NCBI GenBank assembly: GCA_943370355.1
Contig: CALRQP020000001.1
Coordinates: 186,001-250,000, forward strand
Length of the DNA: 64,000 nt
Source: JADCGM01 sp943370355
GTDB taxonomy: Bacteria; Pseudomonadota; Alphaproteobacteria; Sphingomonadales; Sphingomonadaceae
Direction: 5' to 3'
Positions 8,014-17,054 of this stretch are shown in pieces; the first letter of the stretch is position 1; each line of letters opens with the position of its first letter. The notes below the pieces were generated by a model. It made no database searches. It was not told where the DNA came from and was given only the letters and a program-made list of their open reading frames with translations. A program made the position numbers and the translations under genes.

Positions 8014-11000
8014 ATGACGTCTTTTGCCATCAAGCAGCGCAAGGTCGGCCTGCTCGCGACTGCAGCGACATTCGCGATGATCGCCGCGCCTGCGCTTTCG
8101 CAGACTACGGTCGCTGCAACCACCGCTGATACGGCCGCCGCGGGCGACGAGGAAATCGTTGTTACGGGCTCGCTGATCAAGAACCCGAACCTCGAGCGCT
8201 CGGCGCCGGTTACGGTCACGTCGTCGGACGAGATCGAACTGAAGCAGTCGAACGTCGCCGAAGAAGTTCTTCGTGAAATTCCCGGTATCGTCCCGTCGAT
8301 CGGTTCGGCCGTCAACAACGGCAACGGCGGCGCGTCCTTCGTCAACCTCCGCGGCCTCGGCTCGATCCGCAACATCGTTCTTCTCGATGGCAACCGCATT
8401 GCGCCGTCGGGTCTTGCTGGCCGTGTCGACTTGAACAACATCCCGCTGGCGCTGCTCAACCGCGTCGAAGTGCTGACCGGGGGCGCATCGACCACCTACG
8501 GCGCCGACGCGATCTCGGGTGTCGTGAACTTCATCACCAAGCAGGATTTTTCGGGCGTCGATATTTCGGCCTCCGAGCAGATCACCGAAAAAGGTGATGG
8601 CAACACCTTCCGCACCGATCTGACCATCGGCGGCAACTTCGACGACGGCAAGGGAAACGTCGTCGTGTCGCTCGGCTATCAGGAAGCCGATCCGGTCTAT
8701 CAGGGTGCACGCGATTATGGCGCGTTCAACATCTCGTCGTTTGGCGGCACCTTCGGCGGCTCGGGCACCGCGATCCCGTCGCGCTTCTCGGGCACGCGGG
8801 GATTGACGGGCGGTGCGCCGAACATGGCTCCCGAATCGATCTTCACGGGCCGTGGTGCTCCGACGGCTACCCAGCCGCTCGGCGCGCCGATTTACACGCC
8901 CAACCCGCTTGGCGCGACCAACGGCGCAGTGCGCCAGGTCGATCCGACCACCGGTCAGGCGCTTGCTCCCTTCGCGGCGTTCAATTTCAACCCGTACAAC
9001 ATCTATCAAACGCCCTTTAAGCGCTTCAATATTTTCGCGCAGGCCAAATACGAGTTCACCGACAATATCGAAGTTTACAATCGCGCTCTGTTCTCGAAGA
9101 ACACCGTCAATACGATTGTCGCGCCGTCGGGTGCTTTTGGTCCAGCGGTCAGCATTCCGCTGTCGAACCCATATCTCCCCGCGGCACTGCGGAACCAATT
9201 CTGTGCGTTCGACGTGAACCCGCGGCCCGACGTTTACACACCTCGCTTTACGCCGGCGGAGTGCGCTGCGGCTGCAACAGCGACGGCCACGAGCGATCCG
9301 GCGTACCGTGTCATTGGCGGTGGCGGCTTCGTGCCGTTCGACGTCGACAACAACGGCACGATCGCCCCGGGCGAAGGCTATAATCCCAATCCGCAGGTCA
9401 CGCTCGCTCGCCGCACGACTGAGGTCGGCCCGCGCGTCAGCCAGTTCACCACGACGATCTTCGACTATCGTGCCGGGCTTCGCGGCAAGCTGACCGACAG
9501 CCTCGATTGGGATATCGGCGGATCGTACGGCGAGTCGGAGAACCGTCAGGCGCTGCAGGGCTATGTCCTGACCTCACGCGTCCGTGACACCTTGCTGGCA
9601 ACCAACACGACGACCTGCCTTAGTGGCAACGCCGGTTGCGTTCCGGTCAACTTCTTCGGGCCGGAAGGCTCGATCACGGCAGCGCAGATCCCGTACATCA
9701 CGGGTGAGAGCACGACGCTGGTCAAGACCACGCTCGCACAGGGCCGTGGCACGATCAGCGACGACTTCGGTGTTGCTGCTCCCTGGGCGCAGGACCCGAT
9801 CGGCATCGCCGTCGGCACTGAATATCGCAAGTACACCGCATCGCAGCGTTCGGATTCGCTGTCGCAGACACCGGGTGAGCTCGGCGGTGCCGGTGGCGCC
9901 GCGCCGAACATCACCGGTGGCTATGACGTGTGGGAAGCCTTCGGCGAGTTGGTTGCACCGCTCGTTCAGGATGCGCCCTTCTTCAAGAGCCTGACTCTCG
10001 AAGCCGGTGTGCGCTATTCGAGCTACAAGGTCGATGCGCCGTCCTCGCCGTCCTACAAGACAACGACCTACAAGGCGGGCGGCAGCTGGGAGCCGATCGA
10101 CGGCCTCAAACTGCGCGGCAACTACAGCCATGCGGTTCGCGCTCCGAACATCGGTGAGCTGTTCTCACCGGTCTCGACCGTGCTGACGACGCTGACCAAC
10201 GATCCGTGCGCCTCGCTTACTGCCGGCGGAGCCGCACCGATCGCGGGCCGCCCGGCGCAGCCGGCAACGCTACGTGCGGTCTGCCTTGCGCAGGGTGCAA
10301 CGGCTGGCAATGTCAACAGCATCGCTCAGCCGACTGCCAACCAGGCCAATGTGACCACGGGCGGCAACGTCAATGTGAAGCCGGAGAAGTCGAACTCCTA
10401 CACCTTTGGTGCGGTGATCCAGCCGGCGATGATTCCGGGCTTCTCGCTGACCGTCGACTACTACAACATCAAGGTGAAAGGTGCGATCACCACCCCGTCG
10501 TCGGGCGACGCGATCACGGCCTGCTTTGGCACGCCGACCGGCATCAACTACACGCCGTCGGCGTCGGCCGCGACGGACCCAGCCTGCACCGCGATCCGCC
10601 GTAACCCGCTCACGGGCGGCCTTGACGGAAGCCCGGACATCACGCCCGGTCTGTTCACCGCGCTGTCGAACCTCGGATCGCTCAAGACCGACGGCATCGA
10701 TGTCTCGGCGAACTACAGCCGCGACATCGGCTTCGCCAAGCTGGGGCTGACCTTCACGGGCAACTACACGCACGACTCGAAGTTCAACGCCAATACGACC
10801 GTGCCGACCTCGGTCAATCGCGAGTGCACGGGCTACTACAGCGCCCAGTGCGCCTCGATCCAGCCGAAGTTCCAGTGGTCGCAGCGCACCACTTTGAGCT
10901 TCAAGCAGATCGACGTCTCGCTGCTGTGGCGCCACATCGACTCGGTTGAGCAGGAGCCGCTCGATATCACGCTCGGCAATGGCCCGGCCTTCGTCGGCAC

Positions 11001-11292
11001 CCTGAATGGCGGATCCGGTGCGGCCGCTGCAGCAGCTGCCGGGAACCCGAATATCGGGCGTGCGGTCGACTTCCAGCACATCAAGGCCTTCAACTATTTC
11101 GATCTGTCGACGCGCGTCGGGGTGAATGACAATCTGTCGATGACCGTGACCGTGGAGAATTTGCTCGACAAGAAGCCGCCGCTGGTCGGAACGGGCGTGG
11201 GCACCACCGCATTCAACAGCGGCAATACCTTCCCGTCGACCTATGACACGCTGGGTCGCCGCTTCGCGGTGCAGGCGCGCCTGAAGTTCTAG
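8014..11292 (+). CDS. TonB-dependent outer-membrane receptor
   Basis: The protein has 1092 residues and a signal peptide cleaved after about residue 30 (MIAAPALSQ). A TonB-box-like segment EEIVVTGSLI follows. The plug domain has the family landmarks EVLREIPGI, VNLRGLGS, VLLDGNRI and RVEVLTGGASTTYGADAISGVVNFI. The rest is a 22-strand-type barrel that ends in an aromatic-terminated strand (RFAVQARLKF). It resembles the large sphingomonad receptors with an Ala/Gly-rich plug and long extracellular loops. The substrate cannot be deduced. It sits alone downstream of a LytS/LytTR pair and is followed by a strong terminator. Confidence 0.93.
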   Translation: MTSFAIKQRKVGLLATAATFAMIAAPALSQTTVAATTADTAAAGDEEIVVTGSLIKNPNLERSAPVTVTSSDEIELKQSNVAEEVLREIPGIVPSIGSAVNNGNGGASFVNLRGLGSIRNIVLLDGNRIAPSGLAGRVDLNNIPLALLNRVEVLTGGASTTYGADAISGVVNFITKQDFSGVDISASEQITEKGDGNTFRTDLTIGGNFDDGKGNVVVSLGYQEADPVYQGARDYGAFNISSFGGTFGGSGTAIPSRFSGTRGLTGGAPNMAPESIFTGRGAPTATQPLGAPIYTPNPLGATNGAVRQVDPTTGQALAPFAAFNFNPYNIYQTPFKRFNIFAQAKYEFTDNIEVYNRALFSKNTVNTIVAPSGAFGPAVSIPLSNPYLPAALRNQFCAFDVNPRPDVYTPRFTPAECAAAATATATSDPAYRVIGGGGFVPFDVDNNGTIAPGEGYNPNPQVTLARRTTEVGPRVSQFTTTIFDYRAGLRGKLTDSLDWDIGGSYGESENRQALQGYVLTSRVRDTLLATNTTTCLSGNAGCVPVNFFGPEGSITAAQIPYITGESTTLVKTTLAQGRGTISDDFGVAAPWAQDPIGIAVGTEYRKYTASQRSDSLSQTPGELGGAGGAAPNITGGYDVWEAFGELVAPLVQDAPFFKSLTLEAGVRYSSYKVDAPSSPSYKTTTYKAGGSWEPIDGLKLRGNYSHAVRAPNIGELFSPVSTVLTTLTNDPCASLTAGGAAPIAGRPAQPATLRAVCLAQGATAGNVNSIAQPTANQANVTTGGNVNVKPEKSNSYTFGAVIQPAMIPGFSLTVDYYNIKVKGAITTPSSGDAITACFGTPTGINYTPSASAATDPACTAIRRNPLTGGLDGSPDITPGLFTALSNLGSLKTDGIDVSANYSRDIGFAKLGLTFTGNYTHDSKFNANTTVPTSVNRECTGYYSAQCASIQPKFQWSQRTTLSFKQIDVSLLWRHIDSVEQEPLDITLGNGPAFVGTLNGGSGAAAAAAAGNPNIGRAVDFQHIKAFNYFDLSTRVGVNDNLSMTVTVENLLDKKPPLVGTGVGTTAFNSGNTFPSTYDTLGRRFAVQARLKF

Positions 11293-11313
11293 TTGGTAGC
11301 GCTTTGACGTCGG

Positions 11314-11343
11314 AAAGGGCGGGCCTTCTGGTCCGCCCTTTTT
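11314..11343 (+). terminator. Rho-independent terminator after the TonB receptor
   Basis: A 12-bp stem (arm AAAGGGCGGGCC and its complement, one G-U pair) with loop TTCT is followed by a T-run ending at 11343. The A-run on the other side means it can also terminate the convergent thiolase gene. Confidence 0.85.
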
Positions 11344-12543
11344 CTATGCAGCGCGCTCGAAGATTGCGGCCATGCCCTGGCCGCCGCCGATGCACATTGT
11401 CTCAATGCCGTAGCGGCCGTCGCGGCGATGAAGTTCGCGGAGCAAATTGGCGAGGATGCGCCCGCCTGTCGCACCGATCGGATGGCCGAGCGAGATACCC
11501 GAGCCGTTGACATTGAGCCGGTCGCGGTCGTCCCAGCCCCAGCCTTTCAGACACGCGAGCACCTGCGGCGCGAACGCCTCGTTGAGTTCGACGAGGTCGA
11601 TATCCTTCCAGCCGAGCCCAGTGCGGGCAAAGAGCTTTTCGACCGCTGGCACGGGGCCATAGCCCATGCGCGACGGCTCGCAGCCCGCCGCCGCCCAGCT
11701 GAGCAGCCAGCCCATCGGCTTGAGTCCCAGCTCGTCGAGCTTGTCCTCGGCAACGACGAGGCAGGCCGCTGCAGCATCATTCTGTTGGCTCGCATTGCCG
11801 GCTGTCACCACGCCGCCTTTTTCAAGCGGCCTGAGCGCGGCGAGCGACTCAGGCGTGGCGTCGGGCCGGAACCCTTCGTCACGCGCGAACATGACGGGAT
11901 CGCCGCGCTTCTGCGGCACCGCGACAGGGACCAGCTCATCGTCGAACTTGCCAGCGGCCCAGGCAGCCGTCGCGCGCTGGTGGCTCATCGCCGCATAGGC
12001 ATCGCATTCCTCGCGCGTGATTCCGAAGTCCTTGGCGAGATTCTCGGCGGTTTCGATCATGCCGGTGATGACGCCGAAGCGCGCGATCGGCTGCGACATC
12101 ACCCGGCCGCGGCTGAGCCGGTCATGCATTGTCGTCGAGCCGAGCCGCGCGCCGTTGCGATGGTCGAGCGAATAATATTCGACATTGCTCATGCTCTCGA
12201 CGCCGCCGGCGATGACGACATCCGCCGCGCCGGTCTGGATGCGCATCGCGGCATCGACGACAGCCTGCAGCCCGCTGCCGCAACGCCGGTCGACCTGCGT
12301 GCCGGGGATCGAGATCGGCAGTCCGGCAGCTAGCGCCGACCAGCGGCCGATGCAGGGCGCCTCACCATTGCCATAGCCTTGCGCGAACACGACGTCGTCG
12401 ATGCGCTCCGGGTCGATGCCCGTCCGCTCAACCAAGGCCTTGATGATCACCGCGCCGAGCTCGCCTGCCGTCATGCTGGCAAGGCTGCCCTGGAATTTGC
12501 CGACCGGAGTCCGGATCGGTGCGACGATGGCTGCCCTGCGCAT
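11344..12543 (-). CDS. Thiolase (acetyl-CoA C-acyltransferase/acetyltransferase)
   Basis: The protein has 399 residues, the usual thiolase length. The nucleophilic Cys88 is in VDRRCGSGLQAV. The C-terminal active-site pair is His354 (SLGHPIGATGGR) and Cys384 (TMCIGGGQG). Such enzymes cleave 3-ketoacyl-CoA in beta-oxidation or condense acetyl-CoA; the sequence does not separate the two. No beta-oxidation partner is adjacent, so this is probably a stand-alone acetyl-CoA acetyltransferase-type enzyme. The start is placed at the ATG of MRRAAIVAPIRTPVG, which matches family N-termini and has GGGA upstream. ATG at 12558 would add five residues. Confidence 0.92.
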   Translation of the reverse strand: MRRAAIVAPIRTPVGKFQGSLASMTAGELGAVIIKALVERTGIDPERIDDVVFAQGYGNGEAPCIGRWSALAAGLPISIPGTQVDRRCGSGLQAVVDAAMRIQTGAADVVIAGGVESMSNVEYYSLDHRNGARLGSTTMHDRLSRGRVMSQPIARFGVITGMIETAENLAKDFGITREECDAYAAMSHQRATAAWAAGKFDDELVPVAVPQKRGDPVMFARDEGFRPDATPESLAALRPLEKGGVVTAGNASQQNDAAAACLVVAEDKLDELGLKPMGWLLSWAAAGCEPSRMGYGPVPAVEKLFARTGLGWKDIDLVELNEAFAPQVLACLKGWGWDDRDRLNVNGSGISLGHPIGATGGRILANLLRELHRRDGRYGIETMCIGGGQGMAAIFERAA

Positions 12544-12597
12544 GATGATATGTCCCATTCGAGAAGGAGGTCGCGCTTCGCCTATACGAAAACTAAC

Positions 12598-13665
12598 CTA
12601 GAGGGAAAGAACGACACCCTCATCCGCCGCGGCTTTGCCTTCCAGAATGGCATGATAATGGTCGAGAGCGGACGCCGCGCCGCGCCCCTCGACGATTCGC
12701 AGCCACGGCTTGGTCGATTCCATGAACGACTGCCATTTGGCGTCGAGCCGTGCGGCAAATCCGGCCTGCCCCCAGGCCTCCATGCGCTTGACCGCCTCGG
12801 TCGGCGCAAAGAACAGCGCGGGACGCGGACCCGGTAGCGGTGCGGCAGCGGGTGTGGAATCCCAATGCGTGTCGCCGATGACCATGCTTGCCGCGAGCCG
12901 GTCGCCGAATTTCTGATGCACCGACACGCGCACCGCGTCCGACCCGGCGAAGTCCACGAACAGCGGCCGCTCCGCCGTCAGCGTGTTGACCTCGTCATAG
13001 GTCGTGACCTGATCATAATAGCCCGTCGCTTCGACGAAGGCCCGGTTGGCGGCTGAGGTGAGTCCGATCACACGCGGACGACCGGTGCCCCGCGATTTCA
13101 ACGCCTGCGCCAACCCAAGCGCCGTTTTCGATGACGCACTCGACAGGATAGCCGCGTCGGCGTCCGCCACCTCCTCGCCAATCCAGGCATCGATCAGGAA
13201 GGATGTCGTATAGAGCGGGCGGAACAGCGCATAGGCCCGTTCGTCGCCGAAGCCCGTCCCCGACACGCGTTGATAGCCGTTGTAAATGGTTGCGAGACCT
13301 TGCCGGTGTGCCGCACCGTCCGCGAACCCGCGCGGCGAAACGCCGATGGGCTCCAGCACCGCATGGCTCGCCATCGGCCAATAGCCATAGACTCGCTCGC
13401 CGGCTGCCAGCCCCTCGACCGTCGATTGTTCGACGCGCGCAAAGCCCCAGACCGGAACGATGCCCCAGCCCTCCGGGGCGGGGTAGAACCGCCAATAACC
13501 CATGTCCTCGCCATGCGCCGCATAGGTGATGTTATTCGCCGTCAGCGCGAACTGCTCGACCGCGAACAGCGCTTGGCCGGGTGCCAGCGTCACCGGTTTT
13601 TGTGCGACTTCGGTCTTGTGAAGATCGGCGCGCGAGACGTGCACCTCGGTGATTGTGGCGGCCAT
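12598..13665 (-). CDS. DUF2855 family protein
   Basis: The protein has 355 residues. The N-terminal part resembles a GroES-like fold of medium-chain dehydrogenases (ALTANNITYAAHGEDMGYW, then GWGIVPVWGFA). The second half has a Rossmann-like stretch (ILSSASSKTALGLAQAL, RVIGLTSAANRAFVEATG). The combination matches DUF2855, an uncharacterised MDR-related family that lacks a canonical zinc site. Substrate and reaction are unknown. It is transcribed in the same direction as the thiolase, upstream by 54 bp, and may form a short operon with it. Confidence 0.8.
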   Translation of the reverse strand: MAATITEVHVSRADLHKTEVAQKPVTLAPGQALFAVEQFALTANNITYAAHGEDMGYWRFYPAPEGWGIVPVWGFARVEQSTVEGLAAGERVYGYWPMASHAVLEPIGVSPRGFADGAAHRQGLATIYNGYQRVSGTGFGDERAYALFRPLYTTSFLIDAWIGEEVADADAAILSSASSKTALGLAQALKSRGTGRPRVIGLTSAANRAFVEATGYYDQVTTYDEVNTLTAERPLFVDFAGSDAVRVSVHQKFGDRLAASMVIGDTHWDSTPAAAPLPGPRPALFFAPTEAVKRMEAWGQAGFAARLDAKWQSFMESTKPWLRIVEGRGAASALDHYHAILEGKAAADEGVVLSL

Positions 13666-13803
13666 GCGTATCTCCTCGGCGGTTCAGATGGCAACGTGGG
13701 GCGACACGCACCGCCAAGTCCACTGGCGGAAACGCTTGGCGCGCACGCTGGACAGCGGTGGGGACATCGGCCTCTATATGCCGTCAACCGCACGCGAGGC
13801 CCC

Positions 13804-14784
13804 ATGCAGATCCTGATGTCCGAAGCTGCCCGCCAACGCATCGAAGGCCGCATCGATGCCAGCGGCCTGGACATTGTGACCATCGCGCCCGACGGGGCTT
13901 TCGCACGCGATGGCCAGGCGCTCGATGCCGCCAGCGTCCATCCCGCAATCTTCTGGATGAGCCTCGACCTCTACAAATCGGGTCAGCTGCCGGATTTCTT
14001 CCGCCACATCCTGCGTGCGCCGAACGTCAAATGGGTGCAGATTTTCGCGGCCGGTCTCGACCATCCGGCGTTCCGCCAGATCATGGCCAAGGGGTTGCGG
14101 CTGACCAAGAGCAGCGCCCAATCTCCGGCCATCGCCGACTATGTGCTCTGCCATGCGCTGAGCCTGCTGCACCCGCTCGCCGAGCGGCAGCGTCTGCAGG
14201 CGGCGCACAGCTGGTCCGACCTGCCCTTCCGCGAAATCGGCTCGACCCGCTGGCTGATGCTCGGCTTCGGCACGATCGGTGTCGAGATCGCCAAGCGGCT
14301 CCAGCCGTTCGGCGCGCACCTGACCGTCGTCCGCCGAAATACCGCGCCTGAACCGCTCGCCGCCGACGTGCGGCCATCCGCCGACCTGCTGACGCTGCTG
14401 CCCGATGCCGATGTCGTCGTGCTGGCCTGCCCGCTCAACCCCGAAACCAAGGGCATCGCCGGCACCGAGTTTTTCGCGGCGATGAAGCCCGGCAGCCTGT
14501 TCATCAACATCGGCCGCGGCGGTCTCGTCGACGAAGCGGCACTGCGCGCCGGCCTCGACCGAAACCAGCCCGCGCAGGCCGTGCTCGACGTGTTCGAAAC
14601 CGAGCCGCTCCCCGCCGACTCCTGGTTCTGGGATCATCCCAAAGTCAGCGCCTCCGCCCACACGGCGGGGACCGGCGACGGCGTGCTCGCACGCGGCGAT
14701 GACCTGTTTCTCGAAAACCTGCGCCGCTACCGCAACGGCGAGCCGCTGCTGCACGAGGCGCATCCGAGCGAGGCGGGGCTGTAG
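13804..14784 (+). CDS. D-2-hydroxyacid dehydrogenase (NAD-dependent family)
   Basis: The protein has 326 residues. The catalytic domain's N-terminus is variable. The nucleotide-binding motif GFGTIGVEIAKRL lies near residues 156-168. The family signature NIGRGGLVDEAALRAGL follows, then DVFETEPLP. The catalytic His is in the SAHTAG block near the C-terminus. An in-frame extension back to 13270 is antisense to the DUF2855 gene and is rejected. The enzyme reduces 2-keto acids or oxidises D-2-hydroxy acids; the substrate is undetermined. Only 73 bp separate it from the carboxylesterase, so the two may be co-transcribed. Confidence 0.88.
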   Translation: MQILMSEAARQRIEGRIDASGLDIVTIAPDGAFARDGQALDAASVHPAIFWMSLDLYKSGQLPDFFRHILRAPNVKWVQIFAAGLDHPAFRQIMAKGLRLTKSSAQSPAIADYVLCHALSLLHPLAERQRLQAAHSWSDLPFREIGSTRWLMLGFGTIGVEIAKRLQPFGAHLTVVRRNTAPEPLAADVRPSADLLTLLPDADVVVLACPLNPETKGIAGTEFFAAMKPGSLFINIGRGGLVDEAALRAGLDRNQPAQAVLDVFETEPLPADSWFWDHPKVSASAHTAGTGDGVLARGDDLFLENLRRYRNGEPLLHEAHPSEAGL

Positions 14785-14857
14785 CGCCGCGCAACTTGCC
14801 AGCTTTCGCCCGGCACCGCCGGACGCTAGCCTGTCGGAAAATAAGGGGGATTCGGTG

Positions 14858-16366
14858 ATGCGGGCTTTGGGATTCGCGCTGGCACTGGCGATCGGAACTG
14901 CGGCGGGTGCCGCGCCGGTGACCATCAAGACGGCGCAAGGTGCGCTGACCGGCGACGCGTCGGATGGCGTTGCCAGCTTCAAGGGCATCCCCTTTGCTGC
15001 GCCGCCCGTCGGCAAACTCCGCTGGATGCCACCGATGCCAGCGGCAAGCTGGAAAGGCGCGCGCGCCGCGACCGTCTTCGGTCCGGTCTGCCCGCAGCCG
15101 GTGACCGGTTCGGCCGGTGGCGGTGTCGATGCCGGCATGCCGCAAAGCGAGGATTGCCTGACGCTCAACATCTATGCGCCCGCCGGTGCAAAGGCCGCGC
15201 CGGTCATGGTCTGGCTGCACGGCGGCGGCCATCACATCGGTGCATCGTCGCTACCCTATTATGACGGCACCTCCTTCGCGAAGCGCGGCGTCGTGCTCGT
15301 GGCGGTCAACTACCGGCTCGGGCCGCTCGGCTATTTCGCGCATCCGGCGCTGACCGCCGAGGCCAAGCCGGATGCGCCGCTCGCCAATTATGGCGCGATG
15401 GACCAACAGGCCGCGCTGAAGTGGGTGCAGGCCAATATCGCGGCTTTTGGCGGCGACCCGGGCAATGTGACGCTGTTCGGTGAATCGGCGGGCGGCAGCT
15501 CGACCTTGAGCCTGCTCGCCAATCCGGCGCGGTCGAAGGGACTGTTCGCGAAAGCCATCGTCGAATCGGGCGGCGGCTGGGGGCGGGCGATCACCCTGGC
15601 CGACGGCGAAAAGGCGGGAGCCGAGATCGCGGTGGGCGCAGGTGCTCCAGCCAATGCCGATGCGGCGGCGCTGCGGGCGCTCCCCGTCGACAAGCTGATC
15701 GCCGCCCCGGCCACCGACTTCGGGCCGATCGTCGATGGCCGCTTCTACACCACCACGCCGACGGTCGCCTTCGCGACGGGGACCGCGCTCGACGTGCCGC
15801 TCGTGATCGGCGCGAACAGCGACGAAGGCTCGCTGATGGGCGAAATGCCCAAGGCGACCGGCCGTCTGGCTCTGATCACCGGCGACATGGACGCCGCCAA
15901 GGCCGTTTACGGCATCACCGACGACCGCTCGCTTACCCGGGCGATCTTTGGCGACGTGATCATGGTCGGCCCGGCCCGCTTCATCGCGCGCTCGGCCGCA
16001 GGCGGTGCGCCTGCTTGGCTCTACCATTTCTCCTATGTGCCGGAGGCGGCGCGCGGGCTGCTACCCGGTGCGAGCCACGGGCTCGAAGTGCCGTTCGTGT
16101 TCGGCACCGTCTCGGCGATCAAACAGCTCGCGTCCGTCCTGACGCCCGGCGACCGCGCCCAGGCCGACAAGCTCAATGCCTGCTGGGCTGCCTTCGCGAC
16201 GACCGGGACGCCGTGCAAGGGCGTGACCGACTGGCCGGCCTATGGCAGCGACGACCGGCTGCTGGAGTTCGGCAGCGAGACAGCGCTGCGCGGCGGCTTC
16301 CGCAAGCCCCAGCTCGACCTGCAGGAAGCGCGTGTGCGAGCGCTTGCGGCGAAGTCTGCGCCCTAA
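14858..16366 (+). CDS. Type-B carboxylesterase (secreted)
   Basis: The protein has 502 residues and an N-terminal signal peptide (ALALAIGTAAGA). The alpha/beta-hydrolase landmarks are the oxyanion loop MVWLHGGGHHIG, the nucleophile elbow LFGESAGGSS with the catalytic Ser, an acidic residue in GANSDEGS, and the catalytic His in GASHGLEVPFVFG. SEDCLTLNIYAP is the second carboxylesterase-B signature. It hydrolyses carboxylic esters, probably in the periplasm. The start at 14858 gives the clean signal peptide. Its 3' end overlaps gapR by 4 bp in a convergent arrangement. Confidence 0.92.
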   Translation: MRALGFALALAIGTAAGAAPVTIKTAQGALTGDASDGVASFKGIPFAAPPVGKLRWMPPMPAASWKGARAATVFGPVCPQPVTGSAGGGVDAGMPQSEDCLTLNIYAPAGAKAAPVMVWLHGGGHHIGASSLPYYDGTSFAKRGVVLVAVNYRLGPLGYFAHPALTAEAKPDAPLANYGAMDQQAALKWVQANIAAFGGDPGNVTLFGESAGGSSTLSLLANPARSKGLFAKAIVESGGGWGRAITLADGEKAGAEIAVGAGAPANADAAALRALPVDKLIAAPATDFGPIVDGRFYTTTPTVAFATGTALDVPLVIGANSDEGSLMGEMPKATGRLALITGDMDAAKAVYGITDDRSLTRAIFGDVIMVGPARFIARSAAGGAPAWLYHFSYVPEAARGLLPGASHGLEVPFVFGTVSAIKQLASVLTPGDRAQADKLNACWAAFATTGTPCKGVTDWPAYGSDDRLLEFGSETALRGGFRKPQLDLQEARVRALAAKSAP

Positions 16367-16608
16367 TCGGCGAGGCCGAGCGCGGCCTTGTAGGTCTCGA
16401 GCAGCGCTTCCTGTTCCATCCGTGCGTCGCGCTCCATCTTCCGGAGCTTGACGATCGAGCGCATCGTCTTGACGTCGTAACCCTGCCCCTTGGATTCGGC
16501 GTAGACGTCTTTGATGTCGTCGGCGATGCCCTTCTTTTCTTCCTCGAGCCGCTCGATCCGCTCGATGAACAGGCGCAGCTGTTCGGCCGACACATTCCCG
16601 CTAGACAT
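16363..16608 (-). CDS. gapR: GapR-family nucleoid-associated DNA-binding protein (DUF2312)
   Basis: The protein has 81 residues and is highly charged and helical. It starts with the classic SAEQLRLFIERIERLEEEKK helix and continues with DIKDVYAESKGQGYDVKTMR and SIVKLRKMERDAR. GapR tetramers clamp overtwisted DNA ahead of replication and transcription forks in alphaproteobacteria. The length and every conserved block match the family. A DUF1244 gene and pyk lie next to it, a gene order typical of the order. Confidence 0.95.
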   Translation of the reverse strand: MSSGNVSAEQLRLFIERIERLEEEKKGIADDIKDVYAESKGQGYDVKTMRSIVKLRKMERDARMEQEALLETYKAALGLAD

Positions 16609-16660
16609 CCGTCACTCCGATTCTGGAAAGCGCCGGTGCTAGAGGCGCGAGAGGCGGCGA

Positions 16661-16981
16661 TCAAGCGGCATCGAGCGCCCGGTTCTTCGCGACGCTCGCG
16701 TCCATCGCCGCCAGCTGTTCGGGCGACGCCGGCGTCTGGTGCGCCGCCTTATAGTCGGCATAGCTCATGCCGTAGATCCATTCGCGCGCCGCGTCCTTGT
16801 CCATCGCGACGCCCTGTGCCTCTGCAGCCTCGCCCAGCCAGTCGGACAGGCAGTTACGGCAGAAGCCGCCGACGCCCATCAGATCGACATTCTGCACATC
16901 GGTGCGCGCGCGCAAATGCTGGAGCAGCCTGCGAAACGCCGCCGCTTCCAGCCTGTCGCGGGTATCATCGTCCAATGCCAT
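16661..16981 (-). CDS. DUF1244 family protein
   Basis: The protein has 106 residues. The conserved core AFRRLLQHLRARTDVQNVDLM, then GFCRNCLSDWL and WIYGMSYADYKAAHQ, is diagnostic for DUF1244. The FCRNC pair of cysteines could bind a metal. The function is unknown. It is transcribed in the same direction as gapR (52 bp apart) and divergent from pyk. The last residues after about 92 are less conserved. Confidence 0.9.
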   Translation of the reverse strand: MALDDDTRDRLEAAAFRRLLQHLRARTDVQNVDLMGVGGFCRNCLSDWLGEAAEAQGVAMDKDAAREWIYGMSYADYKAAHQTPASPEQLAAMDASVAKNRALDAA

Positions 16982-17054
16982 CGTCTCGGCCTTTCCGGGT
17001 TGCGCTCATACCGTCACACTATAGAGCTACGCGGCGTCTGACAGGAGCTTTCGC

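Noticed and set aside
7978..9198. A 406-codon minus-strand frame opposite the TonB receptor
   Set aside because: The receptor's conserved plug is on the plus strand. The antisense product is Arg/Asp-rich without domains.
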